Made by a program: the position numbers and the translations under genes. From contig JAUJOT010000004.1 of the NCBI GenBank assembly GCA_030447505.1, forward strand, positions 248,001 through 312,000: a DNA stretch of 64,000 bases, given 5' to 3'. Origin of the DNA: Solirubrobacteraceae bacterium. GTDB lineage: Bacteria > Actinomycetota > Thermoleophilia > Solirubrobacterales > Solirubrobacteraceae. How positions within the stretch are numbered: position 1 is the first letter of the stretch; every line of letters begins with the position of its first letter. The notes below the pieces were generated by a model. The model made no database searches and was not told the DNA's origin. It saw only the letters and a program-made list of their open reading frames with translations. This document shows positions 1 to 8,558 of this stretch, one piece after another.

Positions 1-2
1 AG

Positions 3-107
3 GCGACCGCGAAGATCCGCCCGCTTGCCAAGGGCCGACGTCTTCGGACCTTCCTTGCGACGGGCACGTATAAGGAAGAGCTCGCCGACGCTCGCTGGGT
101 CGCGTAG
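3..107 (+). CDS. C-terminal fragment of an unidentified protein, cut by the window edge
   Basis: An open frame enters from the left edge and ends at TAG 105-107. It gives 34 residues ending in ADARWVA. Third codon positions are mostly G or C, unlike the other two plus-strand frames, which supports real coding. It converges with the winged-HTH gene that ends at 137. No family can be assigned from 34 residues, and the call rests on codon bias alone. Confidence 0.35.
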   Translation, partial: ATAKIRPLAKGRRLRTFLATGTYKEELADARWVA

Positions 108-1023
108 CAGGACGCCTCTCGCGGCAGTCGAATCGGCTACGTCGATTCGGGCCGACGTAGCTCCAGCGCGTCTCGGAGACGTCGCTCGATCTGTGGCAAG
201 CGCTTCATGAGACGCTCGTGAATCGAGTCGTGGAGATCGTGGGAGTCGAGGTCCTGGCCGCGGAACGCGGCGGCGAGCGCGTCGGCGACCTCGCGTTCCA
301 TCAGGGGGTAGGTTGACTCCCAGACGACTGCTGGCGGGATCGTTGACCCATGACGTTGCACGAGACGCGCCAAGGCCGGCCAGTCGGCGTTGATGATCAC
401 GATGTGCGCAGGAGGTGGGTGGTAGAACGCCGGCATGCTGGGCCGCGGTAGTCCGCCCTCCGGGCCAGGCTGGCGCGTCCTGACCCAATACATCTTCAAT
501 CGCCATCGATCCTTCGAAAGCGCCTGAGCTTGCGGTGCATCAAGCGCTTCCGGGCGCTGGATCGGACCATCAGTGTCAAACGTCGGGCCCGAGGCTTGCG
601 AGGCGAAGAAGGCCGCGATGTCTGGCCGCGGGCCCTCGCGATGCTGTAGCCGCTCCTCGAGATTCGCACGCAGCGCTTCCGTCATGATCGCTGCGCCAGC
701 GTCTGCAGTGCTCGCCACTCGGTGGCCCTCGACGATAAGGACTTGCATCCCATGAGCGTCGATCAGCCGGACGGTCCGGTCGAGTTCACGGATGAGCACC
801 CGAGCGTCCTCAAGCTGCGTGATGTGCGTCGAGACCGCTGCTCGCCCGATCGCGAAGCGTGCCTCCATCTCGGTGGCGAGCTCCGAGGGGCTCACGCGTT
901 CGGTGACTAGTCAGCATGGACGCGGTCGAGGGCTGGCCCTCGCGCGTCGCATCTGTCGCGGGTTGACTTATGCGGTGTTGAGGGCCGCTTCGGCCAGAGC
1001 CGCATACGAGGGAGGACCAGCCC

Positions 1024-2166
1024 ATGCCGGACGTTAGCTCGATCGCCCCTGAGCAGGTGCGCCTGTGGGCGAGCCTGGATGTGCACAAGCACTCGATCGT
1101 CGCCGCGACGCTGCCGCCGGTCGGCGGCACGCCCGAGCTGCAGCGCATCGAGAACACGGAACGCGCGATCCGCCGCTTCATCGACCGCCTCGGCGGCCCG
1201 GACGGTCTTGCCGTCAGCTATGAGGCCGGCCCCTGCGGCTTTGATCTGCTGCGGCTGCTCGCGCGCCTGGGCGTCGCGTGCGACGTGATCGCCCCGTCGC
1301 TGGTGCCCGTGCGCGCGGGTGATCGCGTGAAGACCGACAAGCGTGACGCCAAGAAGCTGGTGCGGCTGTATCGCGCCGGCGAGCTTTCGTTCGTGCGGCC
1401 CCCGACAGCGCAGCAGGAAGGCCTGCGTGACCTGGTGCGCTGCCGCGACGATCTGATGTGCGCCAGGCGCGCGGCACGCCATCGCATCGCCAAGGCGCTG
1501 TTGCGTCACGGCCACATCTTCTGTGAGGGAAAGAAGTCCTGGACGCGTCAGCACTACGCGTGGGTGCGCCGCCAGCGCGTGGCCGACGAGCTCGCCCAGC
1601 GCGCGGTCGATCACATGCTCTGCCATCTCGACAGCCTCGACGCGCAGATCGCTGTCGTCGATCACGAGCTCGAGCAGATCGCGACACGCGAGCCGTGGTG
1701 TGACCCTGTCGCGTGGCTGTGCTGCTTTCGCGGGATCTCGACGCGGACCGCGCTCGGGCTGCTCGCCGAGATCGGCGACTTCCGGCGCTTCGGATCGGCA
1801 CGCGAGCTGATGAGCTACCTCGGCCTGACGCCAACCGAGTACTCCTCCGGCGATCAGCAACACCGCGGACACATCACCAAGTGCGGCAACCAGCACGCCC
1901 GCCGGCTGCTCGTCGAAGCGGCCTGGCACTACCGCCACAGACCCCGCCGCAGCCAGCGCGCCGACCGACTCGCCGACCGCGTCCCCACCGACGTCAACAC
2001 GCGCGCCTGGCAGGCCCAGGTCCGCCTGCACCATCGCCACCGAACCCTCGCCGAGCACGGCAAGCGCTCGACCGTCACCAACGTCGCCATCGCGCGCGAG
2101 CTCACCGGCTTTGTCTGGGCTGCGATGACCCACCAGCCTCTGCGCGAGGAGGCCGCAACTGCCTGA
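1024..2166 (+). CDS. IS110-family DEDD transposase
   Basis: The 380-residue length is normal for the family. The N-terminal RuvC-like DEDD domain shows D19 (SLDVHKH), E67 (SYEAGP) and D105/D108 (KTDKRDAKK). The C-terminal Tnp20 domain shows GISTRTALGLLAEIGDF and then EYSSGDQQHRGHITKCGN, which carries the candidate catalytic serine (S274 or S275). In this family the transposase works with a non-coding bridge RNA that pairs with donor and target DNA. The ATG has a GGAGG-type ribosome site upstream (GAGGGAGGACCAGCC). The frame is intact, so the element may be active. Confidence 0.93.
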   Translation: MPDVSSIAPEQVRLWASLDVHKHSIVAATLPPVGGTPELQRIENTERAIRRFIDRLGGPDGLAVSYEAGPCGFDLLRLLARLGVACDVIAPSLVPVRAGDRVKTDKRDAKKLVRLYRAGELSFVRPPTAQQEGLRDLVRCRDDLMCARRAARHRIAKALLRHGHIFCEGKKSWTRQHYAWVRRQRVADELAQRAVDHMLCHLDSLDAQIAVVDHELEQIATREPWCDPVAWLCCFRGISTRTALGLLAEIGDFRRFGSARELMSYLGLTPTEYSSGDQQHRGHITKCGNQHARRLLVEAAWHYRHRPRRSQRADRLADRVPTDVNTRAWQAQVRLHHRHRTLAEHGKRSTVTNVAIARELTGFVWAAMTHQPLREEAATA

Positions 2167-2424
2167 CCACCGACACCCGCTGGGGCCGGGCGGCCGGCGC
2201 CGATCCACCGGAGGAACCTCGACGTCTTCTATGCGATCTCGACTCGCGACCCTAGTGCGAGGCAGCTCACGACCGGACACTGTCATGCGGTTTCGACCCG
2301 CGAATCTCAGAGTGACCAGCCAGTCGTTGCCATCGCGCGCCGGCCGCCCGACCCCAGCAACCCGCCCACCATGACCACCAATACACGACAACACCGACCG
2401 CTACTTGACAACGGCGTCCATCTC
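2167..2424 (+). ncRNA. Candidate bridge RNA region of the IS110/IS1111-like element
   Basis: These 258 bases between the transposase stop and the right terminus have no plausible gene. IS1111-type elements are expected to encode their bridge RNA 3' of the transposase. Two similar segments about 56 bases apart each fold into a 4-bp stem with a 7-base loop: GCGA-TCTCGAC-TCGC near 2233-2247 and GCGG-TTTCGAC-CCGC near 2287-2301. The closing pair changes A-T to G-C while pairing is kept, which favours a structured RNA. I could not convincingly place guide segments matching the target (GAGCTT-CT-AGTCACC) or the element ends, so the RNA's limits and strand are inferred. Confidence 0.35.
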
Positions 2425-2595
2425 AGAAGCTCCTCGATGATCGCGCGCTTGACCGGATCACCCAGGAGGGCGAAGAGGCGTCCGAGCGTATCGTTTGGCA
2501 ATTTGGCAATGGCTAAACGCTATACGCCCAAGGTACGGGGCCGGAGGGATCTCGAGTCCATATGTTCCCGGCCGGCGGCTACAATCAGCGGCGCT

Positions 2596-3000
2596 ATGAG
2601 TCGATGCTCACGTGAGTCTTGGAGACCGTTCGCGGACGTCGCTACGGAGCGGAAGGCAGAACTCGGCGTCAGCTTCCGCGAGCTGGAGCGCCGGACGAAG
2701 GAACTCGACGGCGGCCGCGGCATGTCGGCGGCGCACCTGTTGCAGCTGTTCCACGGCAACGAGGATCCGGTCCTCCGAACCATCCTTCTGGTCGCCGGCG
2801 CACTGCAGATGCCGCCTGATGACTTCATCGAGTACCGGCTGCACCATTTTCGCGCATCGCTCGACGAGCGTTTGGACTTCGATCGGGCGGTGCAGAGCTA
2901 CGAGCTGATCGCCTCGTCGGGGCCTGAACTGCCCGAGCATCTGGGGGCGGATACCCCGAACACGGCAGGCGGACGCGGACGCTACGCCGCAGCGTCCTGA
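2596..3000 (+). CDS. XRE-type helix-turn-helix regulator
   Basis: The 134-residue protein has an HTH at about residues 26-75 (SFRELERRT ... MSAAHLLQLFHG ... ILLVAGALQMPPDDF). The following EYRLHHFRASLDERLDF matches the usual tail of actinobacterial small XRE regulators. The ATG at 2596 is preceded by TACAAT at 2580-2585 and no ribosome site, so the message may be nearly leaderless. Longer upstream frames run back into the IS110 end and the wHTH start and are unlikely. It is divergent from the interrupted wHTH gene and precedes the transposition operon. It probably regulates one or both; this is inferred from position only. Confidence 0.75.
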   Translation: MSRCSRESWRPFADVATERKAELGVSFRELERRTKELDGGRGMSAAHLLQLFHGNEDPVLRTILLVAGALQMPPDDFIEYRLHHFRASLDERLDFDRAVQSYELIASSGPELPEHLGADTPNTAGGRGRYAAAS

Positions 3001-3036
3001 GTCCCCGGAACTTTTGAAACCTGGGGTTGCGCTCTA

Positions 3037-3060
3037 GCCGTTTTCTCAAATATAAACGGC
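3037..3060 (+). promoter_or_regulatory. Palindromic AT-rich operator/promoter candidate before the tns-like operon
   Basis: A 7-bp inverted repeat (GCCGTTT at 3037-3043, AAACGGC at 3054-3060) encloses an AT-rich centre and TATAAA (3051-3056) in otherwise GC-rich DNA. It lies 34 bp upstream of the TnsA-like start. A dimeric HTH protein such as the adjacent XRE regulator could bind here and cover the -10 region. No good -35 box is visible at the proper distance. Confidence 0.4.
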
Positions 3061-3094
3061 GCCTCGCCCCGCCGTGTGTGCCGGGCGCGCGGCC

Positions 3095-3655
3095 ATGGCG
3101 CTCATCATCGACACCCCTGCAGCAAGAGAAGCCGTCGCTGGCCGCCTCGCGCCGGGACCCGGGACCCAGGGCGGCGATTCTTGGGGCGATCCGTGGCTCA
3201 CACCGGATCACTTTGGCCAGGCAGTTCACGAGGTCATCACCGATCTCGCAGCGGTATCGCAGCGTCGTCGCCAGAGCGAGATTGTCGCCGCGGTAACCCG
3301 AGCGCTTGTGCGTCGGTCAACCGCCAGCCCGGCGCTACGACGCCGCCTGACGGCGCTCGCCACGACATATGTCGATCGCTTCATGCCACTGGGCACCGTG
3401 CGCTTGCTGGGAGCCGAAGTCGAGGCGATCGGTGCTCGGTTTGATCTCATATGGACAACCGGCAGCTACCACTGGGCCGACGAGATCAAGAGCGCCGGCG
3501 ACCGACTGACTGAGCGGCTCGCACAGCAGTGTCAGCGCCAGCTCGATGCCGGTGAGGAGTGCTGGGGAGCAACGTTTGTAGGCGTACGCGTCGTGTGGCT
3601 ACAGACGCCAGGACGTGAACTGCTGATCGCGCGAAGCGCCACGGTGCTCCGATGA
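3095..3655 (+). CDS. PD-(D/E)XK nuclease-like protein in the TnsA position
   Basis: The 186-residue protein starts at ATG 3095; an alternative start at 3074 adds 7 residues. Near its middle a strand with D117 (GARFDLIW) is followed by E130-I-K132 (WADEIKSA), the spacing of a PD-(D/E)XK nuclease core; E62 (QSEIV) may be the helix-borne acid. The stop overlaps the next ATG by ATGA, and that next gene is the TnsB-like transposase once the IS256 element is removed. In Tn7, TnsA is a PD-(D/E)XK endonuclease that cuts the 5' strand and is encoded just upstream of TnsB. Motif and position together suggest a TnsA role. Overall similarity to Tn7 TnsA cannot be judged here, and a restriction-like cargo nuclease is the alternative. 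Confidence 0.6.
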   Translation: MALIIDTPAAREAVAGRLAPGPGTQGGDSWGDPWLTPDHFGQAVHEVITDLAAVSQRRRQSEIVAAVTRALVRRSTASPALRRRLTALATTYVDRFMPLGTVRLLGAEVEAIGARFDLIWTTGSYHWADEIKSAGDRLTERLAQQCQRQLDAGEECWGATFVGVRVVWLQTPGRELLIARSATVLR

Positions 3656-3684
3656 AGCTGACGCCGGAGCAGCGGCGACAGGTG

Positions 3685-5092
3685 GGTCACGTCGGTAGAA
3701 GTGGTGTAGCGGGCGCCCCGGTAGGTCGATCCGACCACCGCGGTGTCCAAGCTCGTCGGCTCTTCCAGAAGTCGATGAACAAGGAGCACCACGATGGCCG
3801 AAAACCGGATGATGACCCCTGCCGATGTCGTCGCGCGCGCGCGCCGGCGAGCATGGTGACCTGCTGCGCGACGCGGTCGGCTTGGTCGTGCGGGAGTTGA
3901 TGGAGGCCGAGGTCGCGACGCTCACGGGCGCCGGGCGCGGCGAGCGTACGCCCGAGCGCGTGACGAACCTCAACGGGTACCGCGAGCGGGCGTGGGAGAC
4001 CAGGGTCGGTGAGATCGACCTTCAGATCCCGCGCACCAGGTCAGGCCCGGCGTACTTCCCGTCGTTCTTGGAGCCGCGTCGGCGCTGTGAGCAGGCGATC
4101 GTCAGCGTGGTGATGGAGGCCTACGTCAACGGTGTGTCGACGCGCAAGGTCGACCGGCTGGTCGAGCAGCTCGGCATCCAGGGCATGAGCAAGGACCGGG
4201 TGTCGCGGATGTGCCGCGACCTTGACGAGCACGTACAGCAGTTCCGCGACCGGCCGCTGGAGGGCGCCTATCCCTACCTGTGGCTCGACGCCAAGCATCT
4301 GAAGGTCCGCGACCGCGGCCGCGTCGTCTCCAAGGCGCTGGTGATCGCCTACGCCGTCCACGACACGGGCCGGCGCGAGGTGATCGGCCTGGACCTCGGC
4401 GAGGTCGAGTCCGAGGCGTTCTGGACGGAGTTCCTTCGCGGCCTCCGCGCCCGCGGCCTGACCGGTCTGCGGCTCGTCATCAGCGACCATCACGAAGGCT
4501 TGAAGACCGCGATCGCGCGGGTCCTCGACGCGCCGTGGCAGCGCTGCTGCGTGCACTTCGCAACCGCAACATGCACGGCCACTGCCGACCGGCTCAACGC
4601 GGCCTGGTGTCCGCCGCCCTGCGCGAGGTGTTCAACGCCACCGACCGCGACGAAGCCCGCCGGCGCCTGACCGACGTTCTCGCCCGGCTGCAGTCGATCG
4701 CGCCGAAGGTCTGCGAGCTGCTCGAGGCGGCCGAGGAAGACCTGCTGGCGTTCATGGCGTTCCCGCCCGAACACTGGACCAAGCTGCGCTCCACGAACCC
4801 GCTGGAGCGCGTCAACCGCGAGATCGGCCGACGCTCTGACGTCGTCGGCATCTTCCCCAACGACACCTCCGCGATCCGGTTGGCCGGCGCTCTGCTGATC
4901 GAACAGAACGACGAGTGGATCGTGTGTCGCCGCTACCTCTCCGAAGAATCCATGCGCGCGATCCTCTGCGCCAGGACGGAACGAGAAGACTCTCCTCTCA
5001 GATCTCAGAGGAGGTGGACGAGCTCCCCGCCGCAGCCTGAGCCGCTGACACCGTCTCCGACGAGCACCTACACCACATCACGCGACTTGACT
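3685..5092 (+). mobile_element. IS256-family insertion sequence, decayed
   Basis: Imperfect inverted repeats span about 3682-3709 and 5068-5095, with about 22 of 28 positions matching; both contain GTGGTGTAG toward the inside. The flanks GACAGGTG (3677-3684) and CACAGGTG (5093-5100) look like an 8-bp target duplication with one mismatch, and 8-9 bp is normal for the family. Excision restores the TnsB-like frame. The transposase has three frameshifts, so the copy cannot move by itself. Confidence 0.85.
3794..5040 (+). pseudogene. IS256-family (Mutator-type) transposase with three frameshifts
   Basis: The natural start is ATG 3794, behind AAGGAG (3781-3786), reading MAENRMMTPADVV. The frame shifts inside a GC-alternating tract near 3830 and continues as GEHGDLLRDAVG through the catalytic region ([20 protein letters not shown]). 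A second shift after CCVHF near 4560 moves to the frame reading [21 protein letters not shown] third near 4990 leads to the expected C-terminus [12 protein letters not shown], ending at 5040. The pieces together match a normal transposase of about 400 residues. Three independent indels argue for old decay rather than programmed shifting. Confidence 0.88.
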
Positions 5093-6536
5093 CACAGGTG
5101 ATCGACAACGTCCGAGCGCGCCGCGAAGCAGGGACAGGCAGCCACCGACTCATCTGCGAGATCGCGGCCGACGCGGGCGTTACTCCGGACTACGTGTACC
5201 GACTGGCTCGAGTCGGCGTCGCTGACCGGGCCCGGCAGCCCTGGCGGTTGACCGACGCAGCGATCGACTTGTACTACGCGGAGCGCGGGTGTATCCCGGA
5301 GATCCACCGCAAGCTCCTGGCGCGCGGCGACTGCGCGGTCGGGCTACGTCAGCTGCAGCGCGCATTCCGAGAGCAGTTGGGAAGCGACGAGCGCGCCTTC
5401 GTGCGCTGGGGAGCGGCCCGCCGCAATTCGCAATCTGGAACGGTGCGTTGGGAGGCACCGGCACGCAACGCCGTGTGGCAGACCGACCACACTCAACTCG
5501 GCGTTCCCGTGCTCCTGCCGGGGCACAAGAAGTTCAAGAAGCTGTGGATGACGTACTTCATCGATTGCTTCTCACGCATGATCATGGGCTGGATGGTCTC
5601 AGTCCGCCAGAGCTCGGACGCGGTGCTCGAAGCGCTTCGCGACGCGATCCTCTACGACCCCAGCCAAGACCGCTCGTGTGGCGGAACGCCGGGCGTCGTG
5701 ATGTACGACAACGGCTTGACGTTCCTGGCGGAAGTCGTCCAGGACGCTGCCGCGTTCCTGGACTTTCGTACCCACGCGGTGGCGCCGTACTCGCCAAATC
5801 AGAACGGGAAGGTGGAGCGCTGTCATCAGACCATCAGCCGCCTGGCGCTGAGCGAGGTCGCCGCCTGGGACAACGGGCCTCGAAATAAGGCCGGCAGGCT
5901 TTACGACTACACGCCGATCAGCGAAAGCGAGCTCATCGCTCGGGTCGCGAAGGCGGTGCACGTCTACAACTTTGAGCGTCCGCACAGCGCGATTGCGGGC
6001 CGCACGCCGTGGGAAGCGTTCGACGGCGACACCGCGCCGCTTCGCCTTGAGTCGCCCGAACGCCTGCGGTTCGCGTTGCGCCACCGCAAGATCCAGAAGG
6101 TCGCAACCAGCGGCGTCTACGAGCATCGTCGCTACTACCGCCATGAGGAGCTCGAGACGAGAATCGGCGACAACGTCATCGTCGCGTGGCTACGCAAGGA
6201 CGAGCGGCACGTCGATGTCTACCGCCTCAACGGTGCATTCCTATGCACCGCGGATCCGCATGAAGAGCAGGAGGACGAGGACGTTGTCGCGGTCAAGCGC
6301 CGCCAACGCGAACGGGAGACCATCCAGGACAAGCGCCTGCGCAAGTCGATCTCCCAGATGCTCGAGGCATACGCGCCCGCCAACACGCCCGAGGGTCTCA
6401 AAGTCGCGACGCTACCGGCTGGCCGCTCGCCGCGACGGTCTGGCGCCTCCGACAAAAACGAAGAAGCGCTGTTGAACGGCCTTGGGCTCACGGCCCGCGT
6501 GGGGACAGCCTGGTCACCAGAGAAAGGACGGACCGA

Positions 6537-7283
6537 ATGATCGAGCACTACCTCGGGTTGGAGGACGCACGGGTCGTTCAGACGCCCCGGTTCCTGCTGG
6601 CCATGGAGAACATGCGCGGCGTAATCCTCCGACGCGCGATCACCGTGCTCTGGGGCGATCCAGGGCACGGCAAGACGATCGCCGGCCGAGCGACGTTCGA
6701 AGGACTTAGTCCTGAAGAGCGCTGCTGGATCAAGCTCACCACCCGCGCGAACCCACGGGTGATCACCAACACGATCCTCCACATGCTCACCGGAGTTGAG
6801 CACGATGAGACGCGGTGGGCGTCGGCGCGCACGCTGGGCCGCGAACTCGCGCGCCGCCCCGTCACGATCTTCGTCGACGAGGCTCAGAACCTCTCGATCG
6901 AGAGCATCGAGTTCCTGCGGTGGCTGCACGAAGAGCACCCGGGACGCTTCGCCCTGATCCTCATTGGGGGTTCGCAACTCCATGGGCGCCTTGCGCGATC
7001 GCCACAGCTCACGCGCCGCGTGTTTCAGCCGACGCGGTTCAAGCCGCTGGATCCTAGGCACCTCGACGGGTACCTCCGCACGTTCCACCCGATCTACAAG
7101 GACGCCGAAGCGCAACTCATCACTTACGTCGACCAGCGGCACTGCGATTGCAACTTTGGCTTCTGGGCTCGCTTCACCGCTTCGGCGTACGACCTCTGCC
7201 GCGAGCGAGGTCTGAAGACCCTCAGCGGGGAAGTAGCCGACATAGCGATCGGCCGCCATGACGAGTGGGGCCTCGCCGCCTGA
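6537..7283 (+). CDS. TnsC/TniB-like AAA ATPase
   Basis: The 248-residue protein has Walker A GDPGHGKT (residues 40-47), Walker B VTIFVDEAQN (109-118) and a sensor-like strand ALILIGGSQL. This is the transposition ATPase type (TnsC, TniB, MuB) that polymerises on DNA, links target choice to the transposase and activates it. The start overlaps the TnsB-like stop by ATGA. The end overlaps the next gene by 19 bp if that gene starts at 7265. The frame is intact. Confidence 0.88.
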   Translation: MIEHYLGLEDARVVQTPRFLLAMENMRGVILRRAITVLWGDPGHGKTIAGRATFEGLSPEERCWIKLTTRANPRVITNTILHMLTGVEHDETRWASARTLGRELARRPVTIFVDEAQNLSIESIEFLRWLHEEHPGRFALILIGGSQLHGRLARSPQLTRRVFQPTRFKPLDPRHLDGYLRTFHPIYKDAEAQLITYVDQRHCDCNFGFWARFTASAYDLCRERGLKTLSGEVADIAIGRHDEWGLAA

Positions 7284-7616
7284 GCGTGTTCACGGGCGCC
7301 CTCTACCTTCAGCCCGCGCCAGAGGCCTACAGCTCCGACGACGCTCCCGACGAGACAGCGCGCCGCGTTGCGTCGCGCTGCTGGCCCGCCGTCATCGTGG
7401 TCAACGTTCCGCCCGACTCCGGGAGCAACATCTCCTGGCTTGCCTGGGGCATCCTCAAGCAGCTCGGAAAAGAGCACGACCTTCACGGCGGGACGGCCGC
7501 CGGGCACGAAAGTTGGGCGCTCGCAGAGATCTGGCTGCGGGCTCATCGCACCAGCGCGCTCATCGTTCTCGGGGCCGAAGCGCTCAGCGGGCGCCTTTGG
7601 CGCATGCTCGCACGGC

Positions 7617-7711
7617 TGTCAACGGCCATCGGTTTCTCCCCAGCTACGGCCATCGGTTCCCCCCATTGGCGGACACGTTGTCTCCCCACTGGTGGCCATC
7701 GGTTCTCCCCA
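7617..7711. repeat. IS21 left-end (istB side) terminal repeats
   Basis: Four copies related to GGCCATCGGTTCTCCCCA occur at 7624-7642, 7648-7665, 7667-7688 (divergent) and 7694-7711. Multiple terminal repeats are bound by IstA in this family. The array starts a few bases from the terminus. Confidence 0.85.
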
Positions 7712-7775
7712 GCGCGCTGTCGTCGCGAAGCCGAGCCCGTAGGGCGAGGCGAGCGGCGATAGCGCGCTGCGCGCG

Positions 7776-8558
7776 TCAGGTCAGGGGCCTCACCCCCTTG
7801 CCGGCGGTTGCTTGCGCCAAGCGGTAGGAGTCCGTCCCGTCGGTCAGCAGCACATGCGCGTGGTGCAGCAGCCGGTCGACGGTCGCCGCGGCGAGGGTCT
7901 TGGGCATCAGCTCGTCGAAGCCGGCGGGGTGGATGTTGCTGGTCAGGGCGATCGAGCGCTTCTCGTAGGCGGCGTCGACGACGCGGAACAACGCTTCAGC
8001 GGCGTCGGCGGCGACGGGAAGCATCCCGACGTCATCGATCAGGATCAGGTCGGCGCGGATCAGCCGGCCGATCGCCTTGTTCACGCTGTCGTCGGCGCGG
8101 TGGCGTCGCAGCAGCGTCGCGAGGCTCTCCAGTGTGTGCCACGCGACGGTCTTGCCCTCGTCGATCGCGGCGTGCCCGAGCGCTTCGGCGAGGTGGCTCT
8201 TGCCGGTCCCCGACGGTCCGCAGATGCAGAGGTTCTCCGCCCGGGCGACCCACTCCAGCGTCCTGAGCGCCTGCTGGGTGGCTTGTGGGATCGGTGAGGC
8301 GTTCTCCTTCCACGCGTCGAACGTCTTGCCGGCCGGCAACCCGCTCGCTCGGCGACGCATCCGGATCGTCGCGCGGTCACGACCGGCCGCCTCCTCGACC
8401 AGAAGGACGCGCAGGACTTCGGCGGGATCCCAGCGCTGCGACTTGGCTGTCGCGAGGACCTCGGGGGCCGCGTGGCGAACGTAGGGCATCCGCAGCCGGC
8501 GCAGCAGCCGGTCGATCTCGGCGGGCAGCGGCGGAGCGATCGGCGTCTTGACGCTCAT
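7776..8558 (-). CDS. istB: IS21 transposition helper ATPase IstB
   Basis: The 260-residue AAA+ protein has Walker A GPSGTGKS and Walker B LILIDDVGML, followed by the usual IstB C-terminus (LTSNIHPAGFDELMP, DRLLHHAHVL). IstB forms ATP-dependent assemblies on target DNA and stimulates IstA. Its ATG overlaps the stop of the small middle gene (ATGA), implying translational coupling. Confidence 0.95.
   Translation of the reverse strand: MSVKTPIAPPLPAEIDRLLRRLRMPYVRHAAPEVLATAKSQRWDPAEVLRVLLVEEAAGRDRATIRMRRRASGLPAGKTFDAWKENASPIPQATQQALRTLEWVARAENLCICGPSGTGKSHLAEALGHAAIDEGKTVAWHTLESLATLLRRHRADDSVNKAIGRLIRADLILIDDVGMLPVAADAAEALFRVVDAAYEKRSIALTSNIHPAGFDELMPKTLAAATVDRLLHHAHVLLTDGTDSYRLAQATAGKGVRPLT

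Larger units (their letters stand above)
911..2424 (+). mobile_element. IS110-family (IS1111-like) insertion sequence
   Basis: The boundaries come from the interrupted winged-HTH gene: removing about 1,514 bp and keeping one copy of the flanking AG (909-910 and 2425-2426; CT on the minus strand) restores the host frame. CT is the core dinucleotide described for some IS110-family recombinases. Imperfect subterminal inverted repeats lie at 916-928 (ATGGACGCGGTCG) and 2409-2421 (reverse complement ATGGACGCCGTTG), 11 of 13 matching. Subterminal repeats are a trait of the IS1111 subgroup. The element holds one transposase, a 113-bp 5' non-coding end with TTGACT near 963, and a 258-bp 3' non-coding end. 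There is no longer target duplication, as expected for the family. Confidence 0.85.
137..2501 (-). pseudogene. Winged-HTH (ArsR-like) regulator gene split by an IS110-family element
   Basis: The 5' part runs from TTG 2501 to 2427 and encodes a 25-residue start typical of ArsR-like winged-HTH proteins (LGRLFALLGDPVKRAII). The 3' part runs from 910 to 137 and begins with the rest of the HTH (SPSELATEM...STHITQLEDARVL). Joining the two through a shared CT dinucleotide gives an uninterrupted frame of 282 codons reading EELLVTERVSPSELA. The C-terminal 190 residues are not recognised; they contain a YHPPPAHIVI segment. An in-frame TAG just upstream rules out a longer 5' end. The gene is divergent from the XRE gene at 2596, suggesting a shared control region. 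The 3' fragment has its own GTG at 895, but it would lack the first half of the HTH. Likely inactive as it stands. Confidence 0.8.
3652..6540 (+). pseudogene. TnsB/TniA-like DDE transposase gene interrupted by IS256 after codon 11
   Basis: Codons 1-11 (MKLTPEQRRQV) lie at 3652-3684 and the rest at 5101-6540. Removing the IS256 element with one target copy joins them in frame as [13 protein letters not shown], giving 490 residues. The rve catalytic core shows D140 (NAVWQTDHTQ), D214 (VVMYDNGLTF) and E250 (NGKVERCHQT), followed by a Mu-type C-terminal beta domain and a charged tail. A 480-residue protein could still start at GTG 5098, just outside the IS256 end, so partial function is possible if transcribed. 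The start overlaps the TnsA-like gene (ATGA) and the end overlaps the TnsC-like gene (ATGA). Confidence 0.85.

Noticed and set aside
2281-2310. TGTCATGCGG sequence resembling the inverted transposon terminus TGTCATGAG
   Set aside because: It lies inside the IS110 element, whose limits are fixed by the restored host gene. The match stops after seven bases and there is no repeat array, so it is not the missing left end.
907-2394. 495-codon open frame on the minus strand opposite the IS110 transposase
   Set aside because: It is a GC-rich antisense shadow: no family motifs, while the plus strand has a full DEDD transposase.
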